A DNA stretch of 7,389 bases. Origin: Candidatus Nitrosymbiomonas sp. (lineage in GTDB: Bacteria > Sysuimicrobiota > Sysuimicrobiia > Sysuimicrobiales > Humicultoraceae). The notes under the pieces are model-generated. The model was not told the origin of the DNA. It was given only the letters and a program-made list of their open reading frames with translations, and made no database searches. The position numbers were made by a program, and so were the translations under genes. Of this stretch, positions 1 to 6,684 are shown one piece after another. Every line of letters begins with the position of its first letter. Position 1 is the stretch's first letter. The DNA lies in contig DYHL01000133.1 of NCBI GenBank assembly GCA_020724185.1, positions 1 through 7,389 of the forward strand, given 5' to 3'.

Positions 1-627
1 CACCGATGCGATCTCGTCAATGCTCGCTCCGCGCACGGCGGACTTGAGCATCGTCATTGCGGGAATGCGGAAGCGCGCCCTGACCGCCTCCGACAGAAGG
101 GTGGCGTCGCCGCGCCCGTCGTGCGCGCGCATCGCGGCCCGCAGCACCGCGCGGCCGATGGAGTAGCCGCTGCCCTCATCGTCGAGGAGCGGCCCCCATC
201 CGCCGGCACGCGCCCGCCGGCCGTGCGCGTCCGTTCCAAACGCGATGGACCCTGTGCCGGAAACGATGACCACGCCAGGCGCCAGCGCGGTGCCGCCGGC
301 CAGCGCGGCCGCGGCGTCGTGATCCACGTGCACGGCCCGTGCTATGCCGGAACTGGTGAGCGCACCAATCAGCCGCTCGCGGATTGCCGGGTCATCGGCG
401 CCGGCCAGCCCGGCCCCCAGCGCGGCTACCGGCTCGCGTACGCCTGCGCTGGCCAGGGCCTCGCGCGCCGCGGCCACCACCAAGGCTGCCGCCTCCTCGG
501 GCTCCCGATGGTAGGCGCTCGACGAGGGTACCAGCGCGCTCGACAGGACGGCGCCCGAGGCGGTCACCACCGCCGCGCGGGTTTTGGATGCACCCCCATC
601 CACCCCGACCAGCACCGCGTCAGCCAT
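1..627 (-). CDS. BadF/BadG-family sugar kinase (N-acetylglucosamine/N-acetylmuramate kinase-like), 3' part off the left edge
   Basis: The gene starts at ATG 627 and stays open for 209 codons to the window edge, so the C-terminal third or so is missing. The visible part is the N-terminal half of an ASKHA-fold kinase. The phosphate-1 loop GVDGGASKT is at residues 8-16, a likely catalytic Asp is in HVDHDAAAAL (D102/D104), the phosphate-2 loop VSGTGSIAFG is at 122-131, and the block GGWGPLLDDEGSGYSIGR is at 142-159. These are hallmarks of the BcrAD/BadF/BadG family that includes GlcNAc kinases and clostridial MurK; the CoA-dehydratase activators of the same family fit the context less well. The likely reaction is ATP-dependent 6-phosphorylation of an N-acetylated amino sugar in the cytoplasm. 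It begins 18 bp after the serine hydrolase stop, so it is probably cotranscribed. No Shine-Dalgarno sequence lies just before ATG 627; the nearest GAGG sits ahead of ATG 653. Family assignment is firm; the exact sugar is inferred from the operon. Confidence 0.88.
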   Translation of the reverse strand, partial: MADAVLVGVDGGASKTRAAVVTASGAVLSSALVPSSSAYHREPEEAAALVVAAAREALASAGVREPVAALGAGLAGADDPAIRERLIGALTSSGIARAVHVDHDAAAALAGGTALAPGVVIVSGTGSIAFGTDAHGRRARAGGWGPLLDDEGSGYSIGRAVLRAAMRAHDGRGDATLLSEAVRARFRIPAMTMLKSAVRGASIDEIASV

Positions 628-653
628 TGAGGTCAGCCATAGCGGTCAGCCAT
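620..653 (-). repeat. Triplicated ATGGCTGAC motif at a 13-bp period across the hydrolase-kinase junction
   Basis: On the minus strand, ATGGCTGAC occurs three times, with the ATG beginning at 653, 640 and 627. The 13-bp period puts each copy in a different frame. The first overlaps the last codons of the serine hydrolase and the third is the kinase start. An ATG in copy one or two reads MADRYG or MADLNG and stops at the TGA inside the next copy, just past that copy's ATG. The best purine-rich site (GAGG, six bases upstream) precedes the first ATG, not the kinase start. This may be a chance microduplication or a termination-reinitiation ladder. Confidence 0.8.
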
Positions 654-1716
654 CGAGGGCCTCGATCAGCGCGTCGTGGAACGCCGGACGGAAGGCCTGG
701 ATCTCTTCCCGCCGGGCGGTGGGATGCACCCGATTGGTGAGCAACACCACCACCAGGTCGCGCGAGGGGTCTACCAGCAGGGAGGTACCCGTGAAACCGG
801 TGTGGCAGTATGCCTGCGTTGAAGCGCGCGTGCCGGCAGAGGATCCGCCCTGCAGGCTCCACCCGAGCCCGCGGCGCCCCGGACCCGGTTCCGGCGTCTG
901 GTCCCGCGTGGCCTCGGCAACGGTCGCCGCACGCAGGACGCGCGCGCCGTCCAATGCCCCGCCGCGCAGCATGGCCATACCGAACCGCGCAACGTCCCTG
1001 GCCGTGGCGAACAACCCGGCGTGACCCGCCACCCCGCGCCCAAGATGCCAGGCGTTGCCGTCGTGCACCTCGCCCCGAAGCAGGTGGGTTCGCCAGGCGA
1101 ACGCGCGGCCCAGCTCCTGCTCGCGGGCCTTCGTCCGCTCAAAGTCGTTCCCGACCTCGGTGGCGGCGCAGCGCGTCCGCCATGCAAGCGGCGGTACGAA
1201 CCGCGTCGCCCCAAGTCCCAGCGGCCCGAAGATCTGCGCACGCGCATAGGCGTCGAGGGTCATCCCGGAGAGGCGCTCCACCAGGTGCCCCAGCACGATG
1301 AACCCCAGATCGCTGTACTCCATCCGCAACCCGGGCGGCGCCAGGGCGGGCGTGGCGCAGATACGCGCCACGGCTCCTCCTATGGACCGGCAGGCGCCCG
1401 CGCGGCCTTGCGCTTCTTCCCTGGGGCGCGCCAGATAGAGCATCTCCCAGGCAGGAAGCCCCGAGGTGTGCGCCAGGAGGTGGCGCACCGTCGCCTTTGC
1501 CTTTCCCCCCTCTGCAAAGCGAGGAAAGTACGCTGCGACCGGGGCATCGAGATCAACGGCGCCTCGCTCCCAGAGATGGAGCACGGCGGTCGCCGTGGCC
1601 AGCGGCTTGGTCAGGCTGGCCAGGTCGAACACCGTCCCAACTAGCATCGGGCGTCGCCTGGGTACTACCTGCGCGTCGCCGAACGCCTCGTGCAGCAGCA
1701 GGGAGCTCCCTCTCAC
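646..1716 (-). CDS. Beta-lactamase-fold (class C-like) serine hydrolase, readable part from GTG 1716
   Basis: This is the intact portion of a PF00144-type serine hydrolase; 356 residues can be read from GTG 1716. The catalytic SxxK is SLTK at residues 34-37, the second motif is YSD at 134-136 in place of YxN, and the third is HTG at 305-307 in place of KTG. HTSGLP at 83-88 and the C-terminal LLTNRVHP stretch are also typical. The family covers penicillin-binding-like peptidases, esterases and B. subtilis AmiE, an N-acetylmuramyl-L-alanine amidase of the muropeptide cluster. No signal peptide is visible, so it should act in the cytoplasm on imported substrate. GTG 1716 has no good Shine-Dalgarno sequence and would drop the first beta-strand. 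The natural start is ATG 1842, which overlaps the permease stop, but an in-frame TGA at 1734-1732 separates the two parts. Either the gene is broken or the base is wrong. Fold is confident; substrate is inferred. Confidence 0.85.
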   Translation of the reverse strand: MRGSSLLLHEAFGDAQVVPRRRPMLVGTVFDLASLTKPLATATAVLHLWERGAVDLDAPVAAYFPRFAEGGKAKATVRHLLAHTSGLPAWEMLYLARPREEAQGRAGACRSIGGAVARICATPALAPPGLRMEYSDLGFIVLGHLVERLSGMTLDAYARAQIFGPLGLGATRFVPPLAWRTRCAATEVGNDFERTKAREQELGRAFAWRTHLLRGEVHDGNAWHLGRGVAGHAGLFATARDVARFGMAMLRGGALDGARVLRAATVAEATRDQTPEPGPGRRGLGWSLQGGSSAGTRASTQAYCHTGFTGTSLLVDPSRDLVVVLLTNRVHPTARREEIQAFRPAFHDALIEALDG

Positions 1717-1731
1717 GACCGCAACAACCGC

Positions 1732-1842
1732 TCATGGAAAGACACCGCCCCGCAGCCCCTCTGCCACGCGCGCCCGCAACGCCTCGCGCACCCTCCGGGC
1801 CGTGCGCCCCGCCGCCGCCTCACGCGCAGGCCGGGCCGTCAT
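1732..1842 (-). pseudogene. N-terminal 36 codons of the serine hydrolase, ended by an in-frame TGA
   Basis: ATG 1842 overlaps the DppC stop as ATGA and opens the same frame as the downstream hydrolase. The 36 codons end in AEGLRGGVFP followed by TGA at 1734-1732, after which the frame continues AVVAVVRGSSLLLHEAFG into the SLTK motif. In this family that position normally reads FPGA, so the TGA stands exactly where a Gly codon (GGA) is expected. One coding-strand G-to-T change would explain it. The repaired protein would be 398 residues, a normal length. Stop-codon recoding is unlikely because TGA is the apparent normal stop of the permease, regulator, acetyltransferase and hydrolase genes in this same window. 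Confidence 0.85.
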
Positions 1843-2738
1843 CGCAGCCTCGGGTCGAGCAGGTCGCGCAGGCCGTCGCCCAGCAGGTTGAACCCGAGCA
1901 CAACGATCATGATCGCCAAGCCGGGAAAGACGGCGTTCCAGGGAGCCAACTCGAGCAACTGCCGGCCGTCGCTGAGCATGTTGCCCCACGAGGGCGTGGG
2001 CGGCCGCGTGCCGAGCCCAAGGAAACTGAGCGCCGACTCCGAGAGGATCGCCAGCGACAGACTAAGCGAGATCTGCACGATCATCGGGGCCATCACGTTG
2101 GGGACGACGTGCCTCCCGATGATGCGAGCGTTACCCATCCCCAGCGCCCTGGCGGCGTCAATGAACTCCAGCGAGCGCACGCCCATCACCGCGGCCCGGG
2201 CCACGCGCGCGAACTGGGGCGTGTAGACGATCCCGATGGCGATCACCAGGTTGAACAGACTGGTGCCCAGCACGGCCATGATAGCGATGGCAAGTAGGAT
2301 GGCCGGGAACGCGAAGATGATGTCCATGGCCCGCATCGAGACCGAGTCCCACCACCCACCGTAGTATCCCGCGGCCAGACCGACCGATGTCCCCAGCGCC
2401 ACGGCCGTCAGTACGGAGAATAGTGCAACCACGAGGGAAACGCGCGAACCCAACAGCACGCGGCTGAACACGTCGCGGCCGAACTCGTCGGTGCCGAAGA
2501 AATAGCGACCGCCGGGCGGGGTGAGCGCGTCCTGAGGGGACATGGCCCGGACATCGTAGGGTACGATCGCGGGCGCCGTCACAGCAACAACAACGCTGGC
2601 GAAAATGATGACAAAGCCAATCGGCGCGACGCGGTTGCGCAGGAACCGGCGCGCCCACCAGCGCCAGCCGGTGCCCAGGCGCGGCCCCGCGGCCGCCGGC
2701 GTCCTACCCGTATCGGATGCGCGGATCGATCCAGGCAT
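1839..2738 (-). CDS. dppC: DppC/OppC-type ABC transporter permease
   Basis: This is one of the two inner-membrane channel subunits of a peptide/nickel-type ABC importer. From ATG 2738 it has 299 residues, the usual DppC length. A short basic N-terminus is followed by a first membrane helix at about 37-59, then the family-specific GTDEFGRDVFSR block at 82-93. Several helices follow, with the cytoplasmic EAA loop EFIDAARALGMGNARIIG at about 191-208, which docks the ATPase, and LSFLGLGTRPPTPSWG near 237-252. It ends in DLLDPRLR. The start is chosen because the longer upstream extension would run deeper into DppB with a non-family sequence, and no ATG or GTG follows 2738 before the first helix. 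It overlaps dppB by 35 bp, and its TGA overlaps the serine hydrolase ATG, so it is translationally linked at both ends. The transported ligand cannot be read from the permease. Confidence 0.93.
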   Translation of the reverse strand: MPGSIRASDTGRTPAAAGPRLGTGWRWWARRFLRNRVAPIGFVIIFASVVVAVTAPAIVPYDVRAMSPQDALTPPGGRYFFGTDEFGRDVFSRVLLGSRVSLVVALFSVLTAVALGTSVGLAAGYYGGWWDSVSMRAMDIIFAFPAILLAIAIMAVLGTSLFNLVIAIGIVYTPQFARVARAAVMGVRSLEFIDAARALGMGNARIIGRHVVPNVMAPMIVQISLSLSLAILSESALSFLGLGTRPPTPSWGNMLSDGRQLLELAPWNAVFPGLAIMIVVLGFNLLGDGLRDLLDPRLR

Positions 2739-3651
2739 AGAGCAGATCCACCACCAAGTTTGTGACGACAAAGAGCAGGGCAATGGTCAACACGACCCCC
2801 TGCACCACCGGGTAGTCGCGCTGGAAGATCGCCCGCAGCACGAGGCGGCCCATCCCAGGCAGGGCGAAGATCTCTTCGATCACCACGGTGCCGCCCAGCA
2901 GGTAGCCCATCTGAAACCCCACAACGGTAATGACCGGGATCATCGCGTTCGGCAGGGCGTGGCGGAGCATCACAGCCGACGCCCGCAGCCCCTTTCCCCG
3001 CGCGGTCCGGACATAGTCTTGCCCCAGCACCTCGAGCAGCGACGAACGGATGTAGCGCATCAGTATCGCCGCAATCGCCACCCCCAAAGCAATGGCCGGC
3101 AGATAGAGACTCTCCAGCGTGCCCAGGGGATTCTGACGTAAGGGGACATACTGGCCGAGCGAGACGTTCAGGTATCGGGAGGAGACGAGAATCAACATCG
3201 CGCCGAGCCAGAAGTTGGGCATCGAGAGCCCGAGCAGCCCGCCGATGCGCGTCAGCACGTCAAAAGCCGAATTGCGCGTGACCGCCGAGAGGATGCCGAG
3301 CGGCACCGCGATGGCCAGCGCAATGACCAGCGCGAACATCGCGAGCTGGAATGAGAGCGGCAGCCGCGCCATGATGTCGGGAAGCACCGGGCGCGAGGTC
3401 CGCAGCGAAACCCCAAAGTCCCCGCGGAGAATCCGTCCCAGGTAGTCAACGAACTGAGCCCAGATCGGTTTGTCCACACCGAAGAACCGGCGCAGTTCAG
3501 CCATCTGATCGGGCGTCATCTCCACCTGGGTGCCCAAGAAGAGCTGGACGGCGTCTCCCGGTATCAGCCGGATCAGCAGGAAGACGACGGCAAGGATGCC
3601 GAGGAGCACCGGAATGAGCGCCAGCAGGCGCGTGGCCAGATACCTTTGCAT
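2704..3651 (-). CDS. dppB: DppB/OppB-type ABC transporter permease
   Basis: This is the partner channel subunit to DppC, 315 residues from ATG 3651. The N-terminal helix and the motif LIRLIPGDAV (26-35) are classic DppB. The periplasmic region includes FGVDKPIWAQFVDYLGRILRGDFG, with GDFG at 77-80. The EAA loop, which contacts the ATPase, is around 209-240 (LGQDYVRTARGKGLR followed by LPNAMIPV). VVIEEIFALPGMGRL (256-270) and the terminal WIDPRIRYG are also diagnostic. The start MQRYLATRLL matches family practice although no clear Shine-Dalgarno sequence precedes it. The gene follows the binding protein after 86 bp that contain a strong hairpin, so its expression may be lower than that of the binding protein. 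ATPase genes are not in the window. Confidence 0.95.
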   Translation of the reverse strand: MQRYLATRLLALIPVLLGILAVVFLLIRLIPGDAVQLFLGTQVEMTPDQMAELRRFFGVDKPIWAQFVDYLGRILRGDFGVSLRTSRPVLPDIMARLPLSFQLAMFALVIALAIAVPLGILSAVTRNSAFDVLTRIGGLLGLSMPNFWLGAMLILVSSRYLNVSLGQYVPLRQNPLGTLESLYLPAIALGVAIAAILMRYIRSSLLEVLGQDYVRTARGKGLRASAVMLRHALPNAMIPVITVVGFQMGYLLGGTVVIEEIFALPGMGRLVLRAIFQRDYPVVQGVVLTIALLFVVTNLVVDLLYAWIDPRIRYG

Positions 3652-3669
3652 GTATAGATGCTGGTTGGG

Positions 3670-3700
3670 TCCCGGGACGGGGCACTACCCCGCCCCGGGA
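3670..3700 (-). promoter_or_regulatory. GC-rich intercistronic hairpin between binding protein and dppB
   Basis: The transcribed strand reads TCCCGGGGCGGGG, a loop TAGTG, then CCCCGTCCCGGGA. This gives a 13-bp stem with one G-U pair, and outer GGG/CCC could extend it past a small bulge. No U-run follows, so it is not a classical intrinsic terminator. A stable stem just after a binding-protein gene is typical of mRNA 3'-end protection or partial attenuation, letting the binding protein outnumber the permeases. The rest of 3652-3737 shows no gene. Confidence 0.75.
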
Positions 3701-3737
3701 TACCCATTCAATCGAGCCCGCAACCTCGCGAAAGGAT

Positions 3738-5252
3738 CTACCGCTCGACCGTCGCCCCCTCCAGGAGGTAGAGTGCGCCGTTACCTATGATCTTGAAGCC
3801 ACGCACGTACGCCTGAAGTATCTGCGTCTCCATCGGCACGTACAGGAAGAGGGCCGGCGCTGCCTCTATCAAGGCGCGCTGCAGTTCGTCGTAGATCGGC
3901 CTGCGCGCATCCGCCTCGAGGTTCACGCGACCCCGTTCCAGCAGGCGGTCTATGGCCGCGTCCTTGAACAGGAAGTTGTTGACCCCCCCAGTGCTGTGGA
4001 ACGTTCGGTACAGGAACCGGTCGGGATCCGGATCGCCGCCGCGAAGCTCAATCATGGTATCGAAGTCACGGGCAACCCACCGGTTGATGTAGGTTCCCCA
4101 CTCGAGCGTCTCCAGCGTCGCGCTCACGCCGATCGCCCGGAGCTGCTCCTGGATCACCTGCGCCACCGCGATGCCTCCCTCGTAGGTCGGTGAGGTGACG
4201 ATCCGGGTGGCGAACCCGGCCGGGTGACCGGCCTCGGCCAGTAAGGCCCGGGCGCGCGCGATGTTCTGGGTGTAGGACGGGAAGCGCGTCGTCGGCAACG
4301 CCCACGGCGTGGGGGCCGAAATCGGCCCTGAGACCGTCGCAAAGCCGAACTCGGCGGTGTTTACGATCGCCTGCCTGTCAATCGCGAACGAGAACGCGTA
4401 CCGTACCCTCGCATCGGTGAAGGGCGGCCGGGATGTGTTGAACGCGAAAATCCTCAGATTGATGCCGGCCTTCTGTATCACGTTCAGCGCGGCCTCGCGC
4501 TTCGCCGCGGCGATTACCGGACCCTGGTTGATCGTGGCCATGTCCAGCGCGCGCGTCCGGACGCCGGCAAGCAACGACGCCTGATCCGGGATGACCCGAA
4601 TGATCAGCGTGTCGAAGTTGGGCAGGCCGCGGCGGAAGTAGTTGGGATTCTTCACGAGCCGCATGAAGTTGTCGGGCACCCATTCCGCGAGCATGAACGG
4701 TCCGGTACCGGCCACGTTCCGCTGCAGGTTGCCGTGACGCTGGACGGCCGCCTTCTCGACGATCGAGAGGTTGGCCGACGCCAGGCCGGAAAGCAGCGAT
4801 GCCAGCGGGAAGGTCATCTTGACCCGCACCGTGAAGCGGTCCGGAGTGTCAATCTCCTTGATGACGTCAATGAATGACCGGCCGGGCGCCCGTGTCGCCG
4901 GATCCAGCACGCGCTCAAGGGTGAACTTCACGTCCTCGGAAGTCATCTCGGCGCCGCTGTGGAACTTCACCCCGCGGCGCAGCCGGAAGATCGCGGTACG
5001 AGGGTCGGGGAACTCCCATGACTCGGCGAGATCCGGCTCGATCTCAAGCTTGTCGTTGTAGCGGACCAGCTTGTTGTAGAGAAAGTCAATGCGCCGGAAC
5101 GAGGAAAACGCGGTCACCAGGTTGGGGTCCAGCCCCACGACCTCCTGGTCCACGCCGATTGTGAACGTCACACCTGCCGGGCCGGCGCGCACGGGCATGA
5201 CGGGCAGCGCCAATGCCACGACCACGAGCAATAACCACCAGCGTCCTTTCAC
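3738..5252 (-). CDS. Family 5 (peptide/nickel-type) ABC transporter solute-binding protein
   Basis: This 504-residue extracytoplasmic binding protein captures the ligand and delivers it to the DppBC-type channel. Residues 1-23 form a Sec signal peptide: a KGR basic start, a hydrophobic core LLLVVVALAL, and a likely cleavage after VRA. There is no lipobox cysteine, so the protein is probably periplasmic. SBP_bac_5 hallmarks include IEPDLAESWE (71-80), GVKFHSGAEMTSEDVKFTLER (94-114), GTGPF at 182-186 and KNPNYFRRG (201-209). The start is GTG 5252, supported by a perfect AGGAGG eight bases upstream; it overlaps the acetyltransferase stop as GTGA. The family binds oligopeptides, nickel, opines, muropeptides or oligosaccharides, so the sequence alone does not fix the ligand. 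The neighbouring kinase and MurR-like regulator favour an amino-sugar peptide. Confidence 0.94.
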   Translation of the reverse strand: MKGRWWLLLVVVALALPVMPVRAGPAGVTFTIGVDQEVVGLDPNLVTAFSSFRRIDFLYNKLVRYNDKLEIEPDLAESWEFPDPRTAIFRLRRGVKFHSGAEMTSEDVKFTLERVLDPATRAPGRSFIDVIKEIDTPDRFTVRVKMTFPLASLLSGLASANLSIVEKAAVQRHGNLQRNVAGTGPFMLAEWVPDNFMRLVKNPNYFRRGLPNFDTLIIRVIPDQASLLAGVRTRALDMATINQGPVIAAAKREAALNVIQKAGINLRIFAFNTSRPPFTDARVRYAFSFAIDRQAIVNTAEFGFATVSGPISAPTPWALPTTRFPSYTQNIARARALLAEAGHPAGFATRIVTSPTYEGGIAVAQVIQEQLRAIGVSATLETLEWGTYINRWVARDFDTMIELRGGDPDPDRFLYRTFHSTGGVNNFLFKDAAIDRLLERGRVNLEADARRPIYDELQRALIEAAPALFLYVPMETQILQAYVRGFKIIGNGALYLLEGATVER

Positions 5253-5821
5253 TGTCGTTCCCTCCTTGGTTGGTCCGTCTGTGGCTTACCCTGCCTTTCC
5301 CTTCCGTGAACCTTCGCGGAAACCGGCCCCCGCGTCTTGCGATAGAGGAGCTCGGTAACGCCCCGCACCATGTAGTCGGGAATCGCTCCCACCCGCGCGT
5401 AGCCCAGTTCCTCATAGAACGCCTGCGCCGTCACGTTGAAGTCGGCAACCAGCAGCAGGACGTTGGGCCCCCGCTTGAGGATCCGTTCCTCAGCGTAGCG
5501 CATCAGGGCCTGGCCCACGCCCAGCCCGCGAGATTCCGGAGCCACGGCTATCCACTGGACGTACCCGCTGTGGCGGAAGGTGCCGGCGCGGTGAAACCAG
5601 ATGAAGCCCAGAACCCGCCCCCCTTCGGACGCGACGGCCAGGTCCCCGGTGTCACGCCTGGACGCCCCGCCGCGCCGCTTCGCTGCCTGTGCCCCCCTCA
5701 TCACTCGCCTGGCACGCTGCAGCGTCAGGCCGTAGCGTTGCCACAACTGCTCACCTGCGACGATCTGCGCACACGCCTCAACGTCGTCCGCCCGCATGCC
5801 GCGCACCTTGAGGGCCCCCAT
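5249..5821 (-). CDS. GNAT-family N-acetyltransferase
   Basis: This 190-residue protein has a single GNAT fold that would transfer an acetyl group from acetyl-CoA to an amine. Motif A is clear: VQWIAVAPESRGLGVGQAL at 88-106, containing the acetyl-CoA pyrophosphate loop R-G-L-G-V-G. Motif B follows, with ADFNVTAQAFYEELGYARVG at 126-145. The N-terminal part (VRGMRADDVEACAQIVAGE) is typical of the fold. Residues from about 164 on form a basic, low-complexity tail that is probably not part of the fold; it encodes the Shine-Dalgarno site of the next gene. The ATG overlaps the regulator stop as TGATG and the TGA overlaps the binding-protein GTG. The acceptor is unknown. Given the operon it might be an amino sugar, a peptide amine or a protein, but this is speculation. 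Confidence 0.9.
   Translation of the reverse strand: MGALKVRGMRADDVEACAQIVAGEQLWQRYGLTLQRARRVMRGAQAAKRRGGASRRDTGDLAVASEGGRVLGFIWFHRAGTFRHSGYVQWIAVAPESRGLGVGQALMRYAEERILKRGPNVLLLVADFNVTAQAFYEELGYARVGAIPDYMVRGVTELLYRKTRGPVSAKVHGRERQGKPQTDQPRRERQ
5258..5271 (-). promoter_or_regulatory. Strong Shine-Dalgarno site for the solute-binding protein
   Basis: The minus strand has AAGGAGG followed by GAACGACA and then GTG, an ideal spacing of eight. It lies inside the last codons of the acetyltransferase gene and decides the GTG start of the binding protein. It is the strongest ribosome-binding site in the window, fitting the high expression expected of binding proteins. Confidence 0.85.
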
Positions 5822-6684
5822 CAGAACTTCTTCTCCGCGACCGCGCCCCGCGTCGCCCGCAGCGCCGCCAGCGTCTGCTCGTAGCGACGGAGAGCCGCCG
5901 ACATCGTGAGGGCGTCCACCACGGCGAGCTGCGCCATGCGACTGGCGATTGCCGCCCCGCGGATGCCTCCCTCGGAGGAGATCGTGTGCAGACGAATCTG
6001 CGCAACCTTGTCGATAGGAGACGGGCCGTATCGCGTTATGGCCACGGTCGTCGCCCCCGCGGCCAGCGCCACGCCCAGCGAGTGGACCGTGTCCCTGGTT
6101 GAGCCGGAGTCCGAGATACCAACCGCCACGTCGCCGCGCCGGAGCAGCGCGGCTGAGGCCGCCTGCACGTGCGGATCCACGAACGCCTGGGCGTCAATGC
6201 CGATGCGCAGGAACTTCTGCTGCGCATCCATCGCGACGATTCCCGACGCGCCCACGCCGTAGAAATCCACCCGCCGTGCCGCGGTGATCGCCTCGACCGC
6301 GCTCTCAAGCGCCCTGTCGTCCAGCACGTCCAGGGTCTCCTCGAGGGCACGGATTGAGATCCCGAACACCTTGCGCTTAACGGTAGGACTGTCGTCGTCG
6401 GGCTCGATCTCCTCGTAGATCTGCCGCGGCGGGAGCACCAGGTCGGCCGCCAGTCGGATGCGCAGATCCTGATATCCGCGGCAACCTATGCGCCGGCACA
6501 GGCGCACGACCGTGGCCTCGCTCACGCGGGCCCGGCCTGCGACGAGCGTAATCGAGGAATCCAGGACCTGGCGAGGGTGCCGCAGGATGTAGGTGGCCAG
6601 CCGGCGTTCCGCGTCGGCGAGGCGTGGCCGGAGCTCGCGGAGTCGGGTCAGGTTTCCGATGCCGGTGTGACGCGCAGGAGGCAT
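5821..6684 (-). CDS. RpiR/MurR-family transcriptional regulator (HTH plus SIS domain)
   Basis: This 287-residue regulator has an N-terminal RpiR-type helix-turn-helix (residues about 10-80). Its recognition region reads TLVAGRARVSEATVVRLCRRIG (46-67). A C-terminal SIS phosphosugar-binding domain covers roughly 125-265. SIS signatures are VDFYGVGASG (139-148) and DVAVGISDSGSTRDT (185-199), where the Ser/Gly loops bind the sugar phosphate. Members such as E. coli MurR sense MurNAc-6-P, while RpiR and GlvR sense other phosphosugars. It is the first gene of the minus-strand operon, which it probably controls and autoregulates through the inverted sites just upstream. The start ATG 6684 has only a weak purine stretch (ACGAGA) ahead of it. 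Family is certain; the effector is inferred from the adjacent BadF-type kinase. Confidence 0.94.
   Translation of the reverse strand: MPPARHTGIGNLTRLRELRPRLADAERRLATYILRHPRQVLDSSITLVAGRARVSEATVVRLCRRIGCRGYQDLRIRLAADLVLPPRQIYEEIEPDDDSPTVKRKVFGISIRALEETLDVLDDRALESAVEAITAARRVDFYGVGASGIVAMDAQQKFLRIGIDAQAFVDPHVQAASAALLRRGDVAVGISDSGSTRDTVHSLGVALAAGATTVAITRYGPSPIDKVAQIRLHTISSEGGIRGAAIASRMAQLAVVDALTMSAALRRYEQTLAALRATRGAVAEKKF

Noticed and set aside
646..1842. Alternative genetic code with UGA as Gly
   Set aside because: The GGA-to-TGA position fits, but several genes in the window end in TGA at coupled overlaps and the DNA is very GC-rich, so a point mutation or error is simpler.
121..2297. Long plus-strand open frames opposite the kinase, hydrolase and permease genes
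   Set aside because: They are Arg/Pro/Ala-rich shadow frames of GC-rich minus-strand genes with clear family motifs; none has a recognisable domain.
2739..2783. Longer start for the DppC permease at ATG 2783
   Set aside because: The extra 15 residues are translated from out-of-frame dppB coding sequence and are unlike DppC N-termini; ATG 2738 gives the usual length.
3670..3700. Intrinsic terminator between binding protein and dppB
   Set aside because: The stem is strong but no U-run follows, and dppB clearly belongs to the same transport system.
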